From IMG/VR virus record IMGVR_UViG_3300031456_000001, positions 21,080-85,079 of that record: DNA of 64,000 nt; one strand, given 5' to 3'. Positions 55,604-63,904 of the stretch are shown piece by piece. Both the position numbers and the translations under genes were made by a program. The notes beneath the pieces were generated by a model. That model was given only the letters and a program-made list of their open reading frames with translations, had not been told where the DNA came from and ran no database searches. Source of the DNA: a virus. Numbering within the stretch: the stretch's first letter is position 1; every line of letters begins with the position of its first letter.

Positions 55604-58600
55604 AGGCTGGCCAGCCTGGCGACCGCGGCGACCGCGGCGGTGGCGCGGGCCGCGCGCTGCGGCCGCCCCTCCAACCTCCTGAGGCCGTCGAAGGTCCGTA
55701 GGCGCTGCTCGGCGGTGAACTTGGCCCAATCCTCGGCAGTCACCCGCTCGGCGCCGTTGAGTAGCCCGAACGGGCTGGAGTCGGTGCCGCGGGACGCGGC
55801 GATGAGGTCCACCCCGGCGCGGCTGACGCCGAGCCTGTCGGCCGTGTGGCGTTCGGCGGTGTTGTGGATGCCCTTGCGGATCTCGTCGAGGGGGGTGCGG
55901 GTCGGTGCGAGCATGCCGAGGTGCGCGGCGACCTTGCGCAGTTCGGGTGCATTCATGTCGGCGGCGAGCCGGTCGGCCTCGTCGGGGGTGACGGTGCGCA
56001 GCTTCGCCACGAACTCTTCCGGGGTGGCCTTCGGTGCCGCGCTGTGCACCTGCGGTCCGGCGGCTTGCTCGGCGCCGACCTTGCGCAGGATCTTCTCGTT
56101 AGGTCGGGTGGCGTGCATGACGCCCCGGCCGCCGGTCGGCGTGGTGTAGGCGACCTTGACGTTTTTGACGCCGACCTCCGTGACGATGCCCCGCCGATAG
56201 CGGCTGAACGTGTCGACCATGACCACGTCGCCGGCTTTGACCGGCTGGTCGGGTGCGGCGGCGAAGCCGAGCTGCCGGGCGTCGTCGTCGCCCCCGGCGA
56301 CGGCCATCAGCTTCAGGGCCTCCTGGTAGGTGACGTCCCGGCCGAGCTTGGAGGTTTCGTGCCGGGCGGCGATCTCGATCTTGGCGGTGGCGCCGGTGCG
56401 GCCGCCGCCTTTCGGGGTGGGTGCGGTGTCGGCGACGTGCCGGAGACCTTCGCCGGTGATGTAGCTGCCGTTGACCCGCTCGCCGTCCTGGGTGGCCTCG
56501 GCCAGGTAGTTGCCCCGGATCAGCTCGCCGGTGATGTGGCCGGACTCGTAGGGGTTTTTGGTGCCCAGCTCCTTGGCGATGGCGTTGGCGTCCCTGGACC
56601 ATTTGATGGCGGCGTTGACCTCGGTCTTGTCGGGGTCATCGACGGTGTATCCGGGCTGGGGACCGAGGCGTTCGTGGATGACGGCGGCGGTGCGGAGCAG
56701 GCTGTCACGGCCGTGGGACAGCTCGGAGCGGGGCCGGGTGTCGCCGCCGGGCTTCTTCGTCACGTTCGCCTCCGTGGCGGAGGTCGGTGCGACTCGGTCG
56801 GCCTTGATGTGGGTGGTGACCGTGCTGGCACCCTTCCCGGCGGTCCCGTCGGCGCGCAGCTTGGTGCCGCGCACCATGACGTTGCCGTTGCGGTCCGGTT
56901 CGCCCAGCACTTCGACGTCGGCCAGCTGGTAGGGCTGCTTGTACGTCAGGTCGGCCCCGGCCGGGACCGTGATGGTCGAGCCGTTCTGGATGCGGTTCAC
57001 GTTCGCCTCCGTGGTGGGTGCGTTGCTCACCCCACCAGTATGCGAACTGTCACGCCGTGTGTCAAGTTGGCCGCGGCGTTCCGTCTCCAGCTTCGCCAGG
57101 CTCGCCTCGTGGCGCGCCCGGATGCCCGGCGTCAGGTCCGGCTTCGCGAGCGCGTCGCGGTGCTGCCGGATCTCCCGGTCGAGGGCCTCGCGGTCCAGTT
57201 CGGCGACCGTCTTGTTGCGGCCCTCGTAGCGATGGAACATGCGTCCGCTGATGCGGCGCGCATCGAGGCTGCCGCCGGTGCTGGCCGCCGTCTCGCCGTT
57301 GGTGAGGACGTCGGCGGCGTGGGCGATGGTGTCGGCCCAGCCCTCCAGGCGCGTCTCGCCGCTACCGTTCTCCGAGTGCACGGCATAGACCTGCTCGCCG
57401 TCGCGTACGGTCGAGGTGACCCACCCGGCGGTCTGGCCGTTGCGGTCGGTGACCTTGAACTCTCCGAACGGGTTGTCGGGGGTGTGCCGGATGCGGCCCA
57501 CCTTGAGGTCGGACCGCTGCCCGGACGGCCCGGCCATGATCTTGCGGTACAGGTCGGCGTGGTCCATCCGGCCGTCGGCGATGGCCCGGATCTTGGCGCC
57601 ATTGTCCTTCGGGTCCTTCGACTCCTGCAGGTCACTGACACGCTTCTCGGTGGCTGCGGTGCGGGCCTTGGCCAGGTTGGCGGTGCGCTTCTCCGCGGTG
57701 GCCGCACTGACCACCGGTGGGGCAGCGCCACTCCCCCGCTGCCTGCTGTTGATCCGGGCTCGCATGGCGTCCCAGCCGACGCCGTTGATCGTGAAGTCGG
57801 GGTTGCGGGTCTCGCCCCGGTCGACAGCGGCGAGCGCATCCGCGTACCGCCCGTCCTTCATTGCCAGGCGCGCCTGCTCGGCCACGTCGGCAGAGGCAGC
57901 CTTGCGGGCGGCCTCCTTCGCCCTACCGCCGTCTTTCGGCCCGTCGAGTACCCGGGGGTTGGCGTCGATGTGGGCGCGCACCGCGTCTTGGACGGTACTG
58001 GTGCCGTACTTCTTCTCCAGGGCCTGCAGGTGCCCTTCCGTGACGTACCGGGCGGTGTCGTCACGGCTGAGGTTGAGTGCGCCGCCGTGGTTGGCTGCGG
58101 CGTAGTCCTCGGTGGCCGCCTGGATGCGCGCCCGGTCGAGGGGCGCGATGGCGTCGCCCTTGCCCGGGGCGGCGGCGAGCGCGCCGCGCTTCGCGGCCGG
58201 GTTGATCCGGGTGCGGACGGGAGCGGCGGGCGCCTTCGCAGCCTCCGGCTTGACGACGTCGTGCGGCTGGATCCGGGTCTCGATCGTCCGGCCGTTCTGA
58301 TCGACCCGGCTCACGTGCAGCGTCTCACCCGGTCCGGCGTCGCGGGTCACCGTGTACTCGCGCGGCTTCGCGCCGGGCGGCAGGGCGAAGGTGGACAGCA
58401 CCTTGTCGCCCTTCTTGTGGCCGACCTCCCCGGCGAACACCTCCTCGTGCAGGGCGTGCATGTCGGCGGCGATCTTGGCCAGACCGGACGGCCCGGATGC
58501 CGGCGCGGGCACCTTGGCGGGCTTGGCCGACTCGCCGCGCAGCCGGGCGGCGGCCCGCTCCGCGAGCGCGTTGCCGTCGCGACGCCCCAAGATGGTCAGC

Positions 58601-59403
58601 TCGGTCGCCTGCTCTTCGCTGATGCCGCCGCCGGAGCGCACCTCGAAGTCGTAGTTCTTTGCGCCGGGGTCTCCGTCACCGGCCGCTGCGCGGACCGCGT
58701 TCCAGACGGCGACCTTCTCGGCCACCTTCGCATCGGCCTTGTCGGCACCCTCCGTGGTGGCCATGCTCGGCAGACTGTCGTGCAGCTTCTGCACTTCGCT
58801 GCGGGTGCGCGGGGTAAGGTCGGTGCGGGCCAGCTCGCCGCGCAGTACCTCGCCACCACGGCGATTGTTCTCAGCGGCAGCCCGCACCCGGGCGGCATTT
58901 TTCGCATCGAAGATGATCGACTCGGCAAGGGCGCGCTGGCCGTCCGGCAGTTTCTTAACAGCGGTGTCGCCGGGGATGCCGTTGGCCTTCTTCAACGCCT
59001 TGACGTGGGCTTTCGCAGCCTCTTCGACATCGATCCGACCCAGCGCCTGCGCCGCCGCGCTGGCCCGCTTCCGGTGGGCGAGGAAGTCGTCTTTCAGGGC
59101 CTGGTTCTCGTCCCGGAACACCTGGACCTTGCGGGCGGCGGCATCGATACGCCACGTCTCCCAGGCGGGAGTGTTCTCGAACTCTTTGAGCGCCTGCCGC
59201 CATTCCTTCTTGCGTTCGACGTCGAGCAGGTTGGTACCGCCGTAGCCGTTGATCTCGTAGTCGACACCCTGGGCGAACTGGGTTTTACGGTCGCCGCTCC
59301 AGCGGTTCGGGTCGCTCATGTCGACGCCGATAACGGCGCGGCCTTCGCTGGCCTGCGTAGTGCGCTTCGTCTCGACCGGTATCCGGCCGCGCATGGGGGG
59401 CAT
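55591..59403 (-). CDS. Giant structural-type protein (1270 codons) with internal fused gene borders
   Basis: ATG at 59403 lacks a clear ribosome site, but the frame also continues upstream to the frameshift site at 59463. The first half is long helices (KTQFAQGVDYEINGYGGTNL, VQVFRDENQALKDDFLAHRK). Around 57000-57065 the frame reads through a full copy of the recurrent promoter, a Shine-Dalgarno and GTG. A second GGAGGCGAAC-GTG lies at 56763. The C-terminal third has a KOW/SH3-like stretch (VKAGDVVMVDTFSRYRRGIV) and SAP-like helices (ELRKVAAHLGML). Likely a virion-associated protein ejected with DNA. Confidence 0.6.
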   Translation of the reverse strand: MPPMRGRIPVETKRTTQASEGRAVIGVDMSDPNRWSGDRKTQFAQGVDYEINGYGGTNLLDVERKKEWRQALKEFENTPAWETWRIDAAARKVQVFRDENQALKDDFLAHRKRASAAAQALGRIDVEEAAKAHVKALKKANGIPGDTAVKKLPDGQRALAESIIFDAKNAARVRAAAENNRRGGEVLRGELARTDLTPRTRSEVQKLHDSLPSMATTEGADKADAKVAEKVAVWNAVRAAAGDGDPGAKNYDFEVRSGGGISEEQATELTILGRRDGNALAERAAARLRGESAKPAKVPAPASGPSGLAKIAADMHALHEEVFAGEVGHKKGDKVLSTFALPPGAKPREYTVTRDAGPGETLHVSRVDQNGRTIETRIQPHDVVKPEAAKAPAAPVRTRINPAAKRGALAAAPGKGDAIAPLDRARIQAATEDYAAANHGGALNLSRDDTARYVTEGHLQALEKKYGTSTVQDAVRAHIDANPRVLDGPKDGGRAKEAARKAASADVAEQARLAMKDGRYADALAAVDRGETRNPDFTINGVGWDAMRARINSRQRGSGAAPPVVSAATAEKRTANLAKARTAATEKRVSDLQESKDPKDNGAKIRAIADGRMDHADLYRKIMAGPSGQRSDLKVGRIRHTPDNPFGEFKVTDRNGQTAGWVTSTVRDGEQVYAVHSENGSGETRLEGWADTIAHAADVLTNGETAASTGGSLDARRISGRMFHRYEGRNKTVAELDREALDREIRQHRDALAKPDLTPGIRARHEASLAKLETERRGQLDTRRDSSHTGGVSNAPTTEANVNRIQNGSTITVPAGADLTYKQPYQLADVEVLGEPDRNGNVMVRGTKLRADGTAGKGASTVTTHIKADRVAPTSATEANVTKKPGGDTRPRSELSHGRDSLLRTAAVIHERLGPQPGYTVDDPDKTEVNAAIKWSRDANAIAKELGTKNPYESGHITGELIRGNYLAEATQDGERVNGSYITGEGLRHVADTAPTPKGGGRTGATAKIEIAARHETSKLGRDVTYQEALKLMAVAGGDDDARQLGFAAAPDQPVKAGDVVMVDTFSRYRRGIVTEVGVKNVKVAYTTPTGGRGVMHATRPNEKILRKVGAEQAAGPQVHSAAPKATPEEFVAKLRTVTPDEADRLAADMNAPELRKVAAHLGMLAPTRTPLDEIRKGIHNTAERHTADRLGVSRAGVDLIAASRGTDSSPFGLLNGAERVTAEDWAKFTAEQRLRTFDGLRRLEGRPQRAARATAAVAAVARLASLGKA
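56760..56777 (-). repeat. 18-bp direct repeat carrying SD and GTG, copy 2
   Basis: TCACGTTCGCCTCCGTGG on the plus strand; minus reads CCACGGAGGCGAACGTGA. Identical copy at 56997-57014. GGAGG is 5 nt before GTG in both. Inside the 1270-codon frame. Confidence 0.75.
56997..57014 (-). repeat. 18-bp direct repeat carrying SD and GTG, copy 1
   Basis: Same 18 bp as 56760-56777. Lies 21 nt after the -10 of the embedded promoter (57035-57065), exactly as a real start would. Confidence 0.75.
57035..57065 (-). promoter_or_regulatory. Recurrent promoter embedded in the giant ORF
   Basis: TTGACA (57060-57065), 19-nt spacer with GCGTGACAGTTCGC, TACTGG (57035-57040). It is translated in frame as QLDTRRDSSHTGG. 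It probably marks an older gene start, at GTG 57000. Confidence 0.65.
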
Positions 59404-59432
59404 GCCACCAGCCTGACCGCTGTCACGCGACG

Positions 59433-59438
59433 TGTCAA
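59433..59438 (-). promoter_or_regulatory. TTGACA of a diverged recurrent element at a gene border
   Basis: TTGACACGTCGCGTGACAG in the minus sense keeps both TGACA words, but the -10 (AGGCTG at 59409-59414) does not match TANNNT. It lies between the 441-aa and 1270-aa frames and is read through by the predicted frameshift product. Confidence 0.45.
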
Positions 59439-59441
59439 CAT

Positions 59442-59469
59442 GCCCGCCCTGCGGGCCTACGCTTTTGGG
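59442..59469 (-). promoter_or_regulatory. Candidate -1 frameshift signal 1 (CCCAAAA plus hairpin)
   Basis: Heptamer C CCA AAA (59463-59469) in the frame of the 441-aa ORF, 6-nt spacer GCGTAG, then hairpin GCCCGC-AGG-GCGGGC (59442-59456). A -1 slip continues without a stop as SVGPQGGHVDTSRDSGQAGG into the 1270-codon frame. Confidence 0.65.
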
Positions 59470-60782
59470 CCTGCCCCCTTCGCGAACTCGAACCGGTCCA
59501 GATTGCCGCTACGACCCTCGGCGCTGAGCTGCTCATGGCCGTGGATCTTCGTCAAGCCCGCCATCTTGCGGTCGTTGGCGATCAGCGCATCGATCAGCTC
59601 GGCCTTCGACTTGCCCTTCGTGGAGACGCTGCGGCGGCCGTATTTCTGCAGCCACTCCAGATCCTGGGCCTCGTAGTAGGACCGCATTCCGGCCTCGTCG
59701 AAGTTGGCGATCTCCGCCGCATATCCGATCTCCGGTGCCGGCGCCGTCTTCGCGACGGCCCGCTCCGCGGCGGCCGCGGCCACCGGGGACACCTGCGGCC
59801 TCGCCGGGCCGGTTTCGTCGCGCTGGCCGACACCCTTCGGGTTCAGCCGCATCTTGCGGGCCTCGTCTTTGGCCTTCAGTGCGTCGGCGATCTGCGCGTT
59901 GGACTTGCCCCGCCCGGAGATGCCGGCGATCCGGGCCAGCGCGAGCAGCGTGGTGCGGTCCATGTCGGGGTAAGCGGTAGCGCCGTTTTTGCTGTCGGGT
60001 ACGGCCTTGATGGCATCGACGACGGCACGGATGTCGACGCCGGGCTTGTCGAGGATGTCGGCGCCGAGCTGGCCGCCCTCGCCGGGCCTGGTGGCCAAGA
60101 GCGCGTCGCGGGGGTCGGTGTAGCCGGCCGAGGCGGCGGACCTGCGCGCGGCGACGGCTTTCGCGGCACCGCCGTAGCGGTTGGCGAAGTCGGCGTCGGA
60201 GACCTTCGGCACGTCCATCGACAGGGGCGCTTCGACGATGCCGCCGCGCTGTTCGGCGGCCATCTGGTCGGCCTTCTTCAACGCCCGGTCGGACAGGCTG
60301 GTGCGGGTCTTGCGGTCGAGCGGCACTGCCACGCCGCCCAGGCCACGCTGTTCGGCGATCCGGTCGGAGACCTGCTGCAGGGCGGGCTTCGGCTCCGCCT
60401 TCCGCGCAGCAACCGCCTTCGACGCCTTGCCGTAACGGCTCTCGATGTCCTTCTCGGACGTCTGCACGTCGAGGTTGACCGCTTTGGCGTTGATCGCCTC
60501 CTGCGCGTCCTGGGCCACCGTCCTGCGGGCACCCGGGGCAGCCTTCTTCGGCGCCGCCGCTTTCGTCGGCGGCGCGGCCTTCTTCGGCGCGCTGAACGAG
60601 CTGAACGGCTGCATACGCTCCTGGCGTTCACCGCCGTGCGTCATCGAGAAGCCCTTGACCCCGGCCTCCTGGGCGGCCTTGAACGCCCGCGCAGCCCACG
60701 CGGGGCTGCCCTTCTTCGCGAACCGACCGTCACTGGCCCGCGGGTGCTGCCACTCGCGGAAGATCCTCTTCGTCGCAGCCAT
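59457..60782 (-). CDS. HPR-domain protein, first part of predicted frameshift polyprotein
   Basis: 441 aa; ATG at 60782 follows the previous stop as TGACATG, with GGGGAGAGG upstream. REWQHPRASDGRFAKKGSPA is the short WxxHPRxxxGRFxxKG start seen in many portal-adjacent phage proteins. A Lys/Ala/Pro linker (60-85) follows, then two copies of RYGKASKAVAARKAE/RYGGAAKAVAARRSA (about 110 and 220). Two SAP/Rho_N-like helical pairs are TTLLALARIAGISGRGKSNA and GRRSVSTKGKSKAELIDALI. The last codons overlap a -1 slip site. Likely structural. Confidence 0.62.
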   Translation of the reverse strand: MAATKRIFREWQHPRASDGRFAKKGSPAWAARAFKAAQEAGVKGFSMTHGGERQERMQPFSSFSAPKKAAPPTKAAAPKKAAPGARRTVAQDAQEAINAKAVNLDVQTSEKDIESRYGKASKAVAARKAEPKPALQQVSDRIAEQRGLGGVAVPLDRKTRTSLSDRALKKADQMAAEQRGGIVEAPLSMDVPKVSDADFANRYGGAAKAVAARRSAASAGYTDPRDALLATRPGEGGQLGADILDKPGVDIRAVVDAIKAVPDSKNGATAYPDMDRTTLLALARIAGISGRGKSNAQIADALKAKDEARKMRLNPKGVGQRDETGPARPQVSPVAAAAAERAVAKTAPAPEIGYAAEIANFDEAGMRSYYEAQDLEWLQKYGRRSVSTKGKSKAELIDALIANDRKMAGLTKIHGHEQLSAEGRSGNLDRFEFAKGAGPKA

Positions 60783-60783
60783 G

Positions 60784-61719
60784 TCAGCCTCTCCCCGCCC
60801 GGCGCGCCAGCTGCGCGCTCGCCTGATCCATCCAGCCCTCGACCTGCGTGCCACGCAGCGTACGACGCTTCGGCGCCCGCGCATTCTCCTGCCGGCCACG
60901 GGCCTGCACCCGCTTCATCGCCGCCACAAACACATTCGCCCGCTGCAGGCCCTCATCGTCATGGAGGTCGGCGCGGGCGCCGTACCCGAAGCGCCCCTCC
61001 TCCCAATCCCGCCGGATCATGACGGTCCGGCCCGCGGACGTCGCCGGCCGGACCCGTCGGTACACGCGCTCCGCGTCGTCCGGGCTCGTCCGATACTCGC
61101 CGCGGCGGAAGCCCAGAACGTGCTCTTTCTCCCGCTGCGACCGGCTCTTCGGCTTGCGCAGCTCGCTGATGCCGTGCCCCATGTCGTTCAGGTAGTTCGG
61201 CTCGTGCCGGCTGCCTGGCCGGGCCGGGTTGATCCACAGGCCGCCCGCGTCCGGGTGGGTCGACGGGCTCCAGTAGATGTGTTCACCGTTGATCCGGCCG
61301 GCGCCCTGCGGGTGCTCGCCGACCCGACGGTAACCGAGCCGTGCGGCCAGTGGTCGGTCGTCGGACACGTTCCGCCCGAGATATTCACCGTACTCGTTGT
61401 ATTTGCCGCCCTGGCCGTCGTGGTACATGACGCCGCTGTCGTGCTGCAGGCCGAGGTGGTTCCGGTATGTGTCGAACGCCCCCTCAAGGGCGTTCAGCTC
61501 ATCCTGCTCGGCGTCGGTGCGTTCCGTCCGCCCAGGCAGGCCGGGCACCTTCCACAACTCCAGAGCGCGGCGCGCCGCCTCGGCGTGCCCGGCCGGCGGC
61601 GGCTCACTGCGGCGTCGGGCGATGTCGACGGACACCCGTCCGACCCACGCGTCGACCCCGGCCCGGGTGAACTGGCCTTCACCGTCGCGGGGGTGCAGCT
61701 TCTCGTTCCAGTCACCCAC
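60784..61719 (-). CDS. HPRD-domain minor head protein
   Basis: 311 aa from a GTG; weak AGGGCGG upstream. WNEKLHPRDGEGQFTRAGVD is the same kind of start as in the next gene. The middle holds DSGVMYHDGQGGKYNEYGEY and INGEHIYWSPSTHPDAGGLW, and the end is basic (RVQARGRQENARAPKRRTLR). It follows the portal gene where a MuF-like or maturation protein often lies. No protease motif seen. The role is inferred from position. Confidence 0.58.
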   Translation of the reverse strand: MGDWNEKLHPRDGEGQFTRAGVDAWVGRVSVDIARRRSEPPPAGHAEAARRALELWKVPGLPGRTERTDAEQDELNALEGAFDTYRNHLGLQHDSGVMYHDGQGGKYNEYGEYLGRNVSDDRPLAARLGYRRVGEHPQGAGRINGEHIYWSPSTHPDAGGLWINPARPGSRHEPNYLNDMGHGISELRKPKSRSQREKEHVLGFRRGEYRTSPDDAERVYRRVRPATSAGRTVMIRRDWEEGRFGYGARADLHDDEGLQRANVFVAAMKRVQARGRQENARAPKRRTLRGTQVEGWMDQASAQLARRAGRG

Positions 61720-61720
61720 G

Positions 61721-63904
61721 TCAGCCGCCCTGCGCCGGCCCGGCGGCCTTCACGGACGCTTTGGCAGGTGCGGCCTTCTTCGCCACGGGCCGCTGACCAC
61801 GGGCAGGCGCGCTACCCTGGGCCTTGCGTGCCCGGGTGGTGCCGGTCGCCATTCCGCCGCCACGTCGGGCGCCCGACGTGGCACCACCGGACGGGAGACG
61901 ACCACCCGGGGCGCCAGGCCCGCCAGCACCGAGCATGCCGCCGGGCGGCAGCACCGGCGGCGGGTCGCGGAACTGCGGCGCCGGCAACGGGTCGACCTGG
62001 TCGGCCGGGTCGGTGTCGGTGGTGCCGTCGGCGAGGTTGCCGATGATCCGGGCCACGAACGCCTGCGTCACGTTGTCCGGCACGACACCCGCGGTGACGC
62101 CCGCGGCGAGCGCCTGCACGGCGGTGCCCAGCTGCACCAGCAGGGCGACGCGCTGCTCCAGGGACAGGCCCTCCTGGCGCTTCAGCCAGGCGTCGACCTG
62201 GTCGTCGGGGTAGCCCATCTCGTTGAGCAGCACCTCCGACGGGACGCCCATGTCGCCCTTCGCCTTGAGCACCTGCACGCCGGTGAGGTCGTTGACCGCG
62301 GCGACCGGCATCCACCGGACATCGACGGCGATACCCTCGATGGCGAGCATGCGCAACGCAAGCTCGTAGGCGTCCTGCCATTCCGGGTCGTAGCGGGCCT
62401 GCCGGTCTGCGACCTTGGCGTTGTAGGGGGCGTCGATGGCTCGGACGGCCTCCCCGGACGGGATGTCCCCGGAGGACTTCGTGAATTTGTACTGGGGCAC
62501 GTCGGTCAGTTCGGCCATGGACTTGATGAACCGGTCGAGCGGTGTCATGAACGTCGCCGGGTCGGCCGCCGAGTACTGGCCGGTCAGTTTGCCGTACAGC
62601 TTCCACACGCTGTTCGGGTCGGCGCGCAGCCCGGACGTGCCGCCCAGGTTCTCGGGGTCGTCGTCGTCGTCCTCGGGGTGATCGGGGTCGACGAGGTTCA
62701 TCAGCGGGTCGTCGACCTTCGGGTCGGCGATGATGTACCGCTGCGGGAAGCCCTGGTATTCGATCACCCCGGCGTACGACCAGATCAACTTGTTGATCAT
62801 GGTCTGTGGGCCGTAGGCCGAGGCGTGCTCGGGCAGGCCGCACGGCACGCCGTTGCGGAAGTGGAACCAGGTCAGCCCGAACGGGCTGGGCATGTCGTCC
62901 TTGTCGAGCGGCTCATCGACGTCGCCGAACTCGTCGGCCGCGACGTGGTCGATGTCCTCGGCGTCGGTGTCCTGCATCTGGTGGACGCGGACCCACGAGT
63001 CGGGCCGGGAGGCCAGGGCGCCCGGATTGGTGACCCAGCGTTCGACCCGGCCGGCGCCCTGGGTGATCTGCCCGTCGCCGTCGATGGTCAGCGGCCCCGG
63101 GTAGTACAGGTTGGCCCGGGTGACGACCTTGCGCTCCTGCTCGGGGGCGCCGTCCTCGGCGAACTCGCTCGGCGTCAGCCACGACTTGATCACGTAGGCG
63201 GGCCGGAGCGGGTCTTCGGGGTCGTACACGAAGGCGACGTCGTGGGCGTTGTTGACCCGGAAGTCGACGCTGACCACGGTGCCAGCGGCGTCGGTGACCG
63301 GCCACAGGAAGAGGAATGCCTCGCCGTGCCGGGAGGCGTTGTGGTGCAACGTCTTCTCCCACACGTCGAGCCGGTTGTTGCGGCGCAACATCTTGATCGT
63401 CTTCTCGGCGCGCTTGACCGTCTTCGGGTCGGCGCTGGCCTCGCCGTCCTCCTCTTCGTCCTCGGACGTAGTGGGGGCGACCTTGACCGCGGCGATCTGC
63501 AGCCGGTCGGCGACAGCATCGACGGGGATCTTGGCGTAGTTGAAGTCGTGGATGTCGTCTTCGTTGACGCCCTGCTTGGCGAGCACCTTGCGGACCGCGG
63601 ACGAGGCGTAGACCATGCCCAGGTCGCCGTCGTACATGGCATCGGCCTCGGTGGCTTTGGCCCGCTGCTCTTCGAGCACCTTCAGGCCATCGACAAGGTG
63701 CCGGCGGGACTGCTGGTCGCGCTTGGCGCTGTCGGGGTTGGCAAGGCGCTTGATGAAGGGGTCGTTGGCGAACTCGCTGGCGGCGTCGGCGCGCGGCGCG
63801 GTGGCCCCGTTGGCGGGGGTGCCGGCGGCCCGGGTGCCGGTGCCGCGGGGGCTGGTCGGGGCGGTGTTGCTGCGGGGGCGGCGGGGGTTCGCGGTCACGG
63901 TCAC
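61721..63904 (-). CDS. Portal protein, SPP1 gp6-like
   Basis: 727 aa; GTG overlaps the upstream stop (GTGA) with GAGGGAG 8 nt before. IKMLRRNNRLDVWEKTLHHN, ASRHGEAFLFLWPVTDAAGT, LTWFHFRNGVPCGLPEHASA, YGPQTMINKLIWSYAGVIEY and TDVPQYKFTKSSGDIPSGEA follow the SPP1_gp6/phage portal pattern (the last is the AIDAPY region). The last 150 residues are Pro/Gly/Ala-rich with a Lys-rich end, longer than many portals. Twelve copies would form the DNA channel. Confidence 0.88.
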   Translation of the reverse strand: MTVTANPRRPRSNTAPTSPRGTGTRAAGTPANGATAPRADAASEFANDPFIKRLANPDSAKRDQQSRRHLVDGLKVLEEQRAKATEADAMYDGDLGMVYASSAVRKVLAKQGVNEDDIHDFNYAKIPVDAVADRLQIAAVKVAPTTSEDEEEDGEASADPKTVKRAEKTIKMLRRNNRLDVWEKTLHHNASRHGEAFLFLWPVTDAAGTVVSVDFRVNNAHDVAFVYDPEDPLRPAYVIKSWLTPSEFAEDGAPEQERKVVTRANLYYPGPLTIDGDGQITQGAGRVERWVTNPGALASRPDSWVRVHQMQDTDAEDIDHVAADEFGDVDEPLDKDDMPSPFGLTWFHFRNGVPCGLPEHASAYGPQTMINKLIWSYAGVIEYQGFPQRYIIADPKVDDPLMNLVDPDHPEDDDDDPENLGGTSGLRADPNSVWKLYGKLTGQYSAADPATFMTPLDRFIKSMAELTDVPQYKFTKSSGDIPSGEAVRAIDAPYNAKVADRQARYDPEWQDAYELALRMLAIEGIAVDVRWMPVAAVNDLTGVQVLKAKGDMGVPSEVLLNEMGYPDDQVDAWLKRQEGLSLEQRVALLVQLGTAVQALAAGVTAGVVPDNVTQAFVARIIGNLADGTTDTDPADQVDPLPAPQFRDPPPVLPPGGMLGAGGPGAPGGRLPSGGATSGARRGGGMATGTTRARKAQGSAPARGQRPVAKKAAPAKASVKAAGPAQGG

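Noticed and set aside
55181-55729. A separate 182-codon gene from a start inside the giant ORF
   Set aside because: Its first 45 codons are an Arg-rich shadow of the giant gene and there is no ribosome site. The part after the slip site is the only gene-like portion, so it is listed as a frameshift extension.
55846-59676. A very long plus-strand open frame opposite the giant gene
   Set aside because: It is the antisense of well-coded minus-strand genes. High GC at third positions leaves such mirror frames open. It has no ribosome site and a low-complexity Gly/Val/Leu composition.
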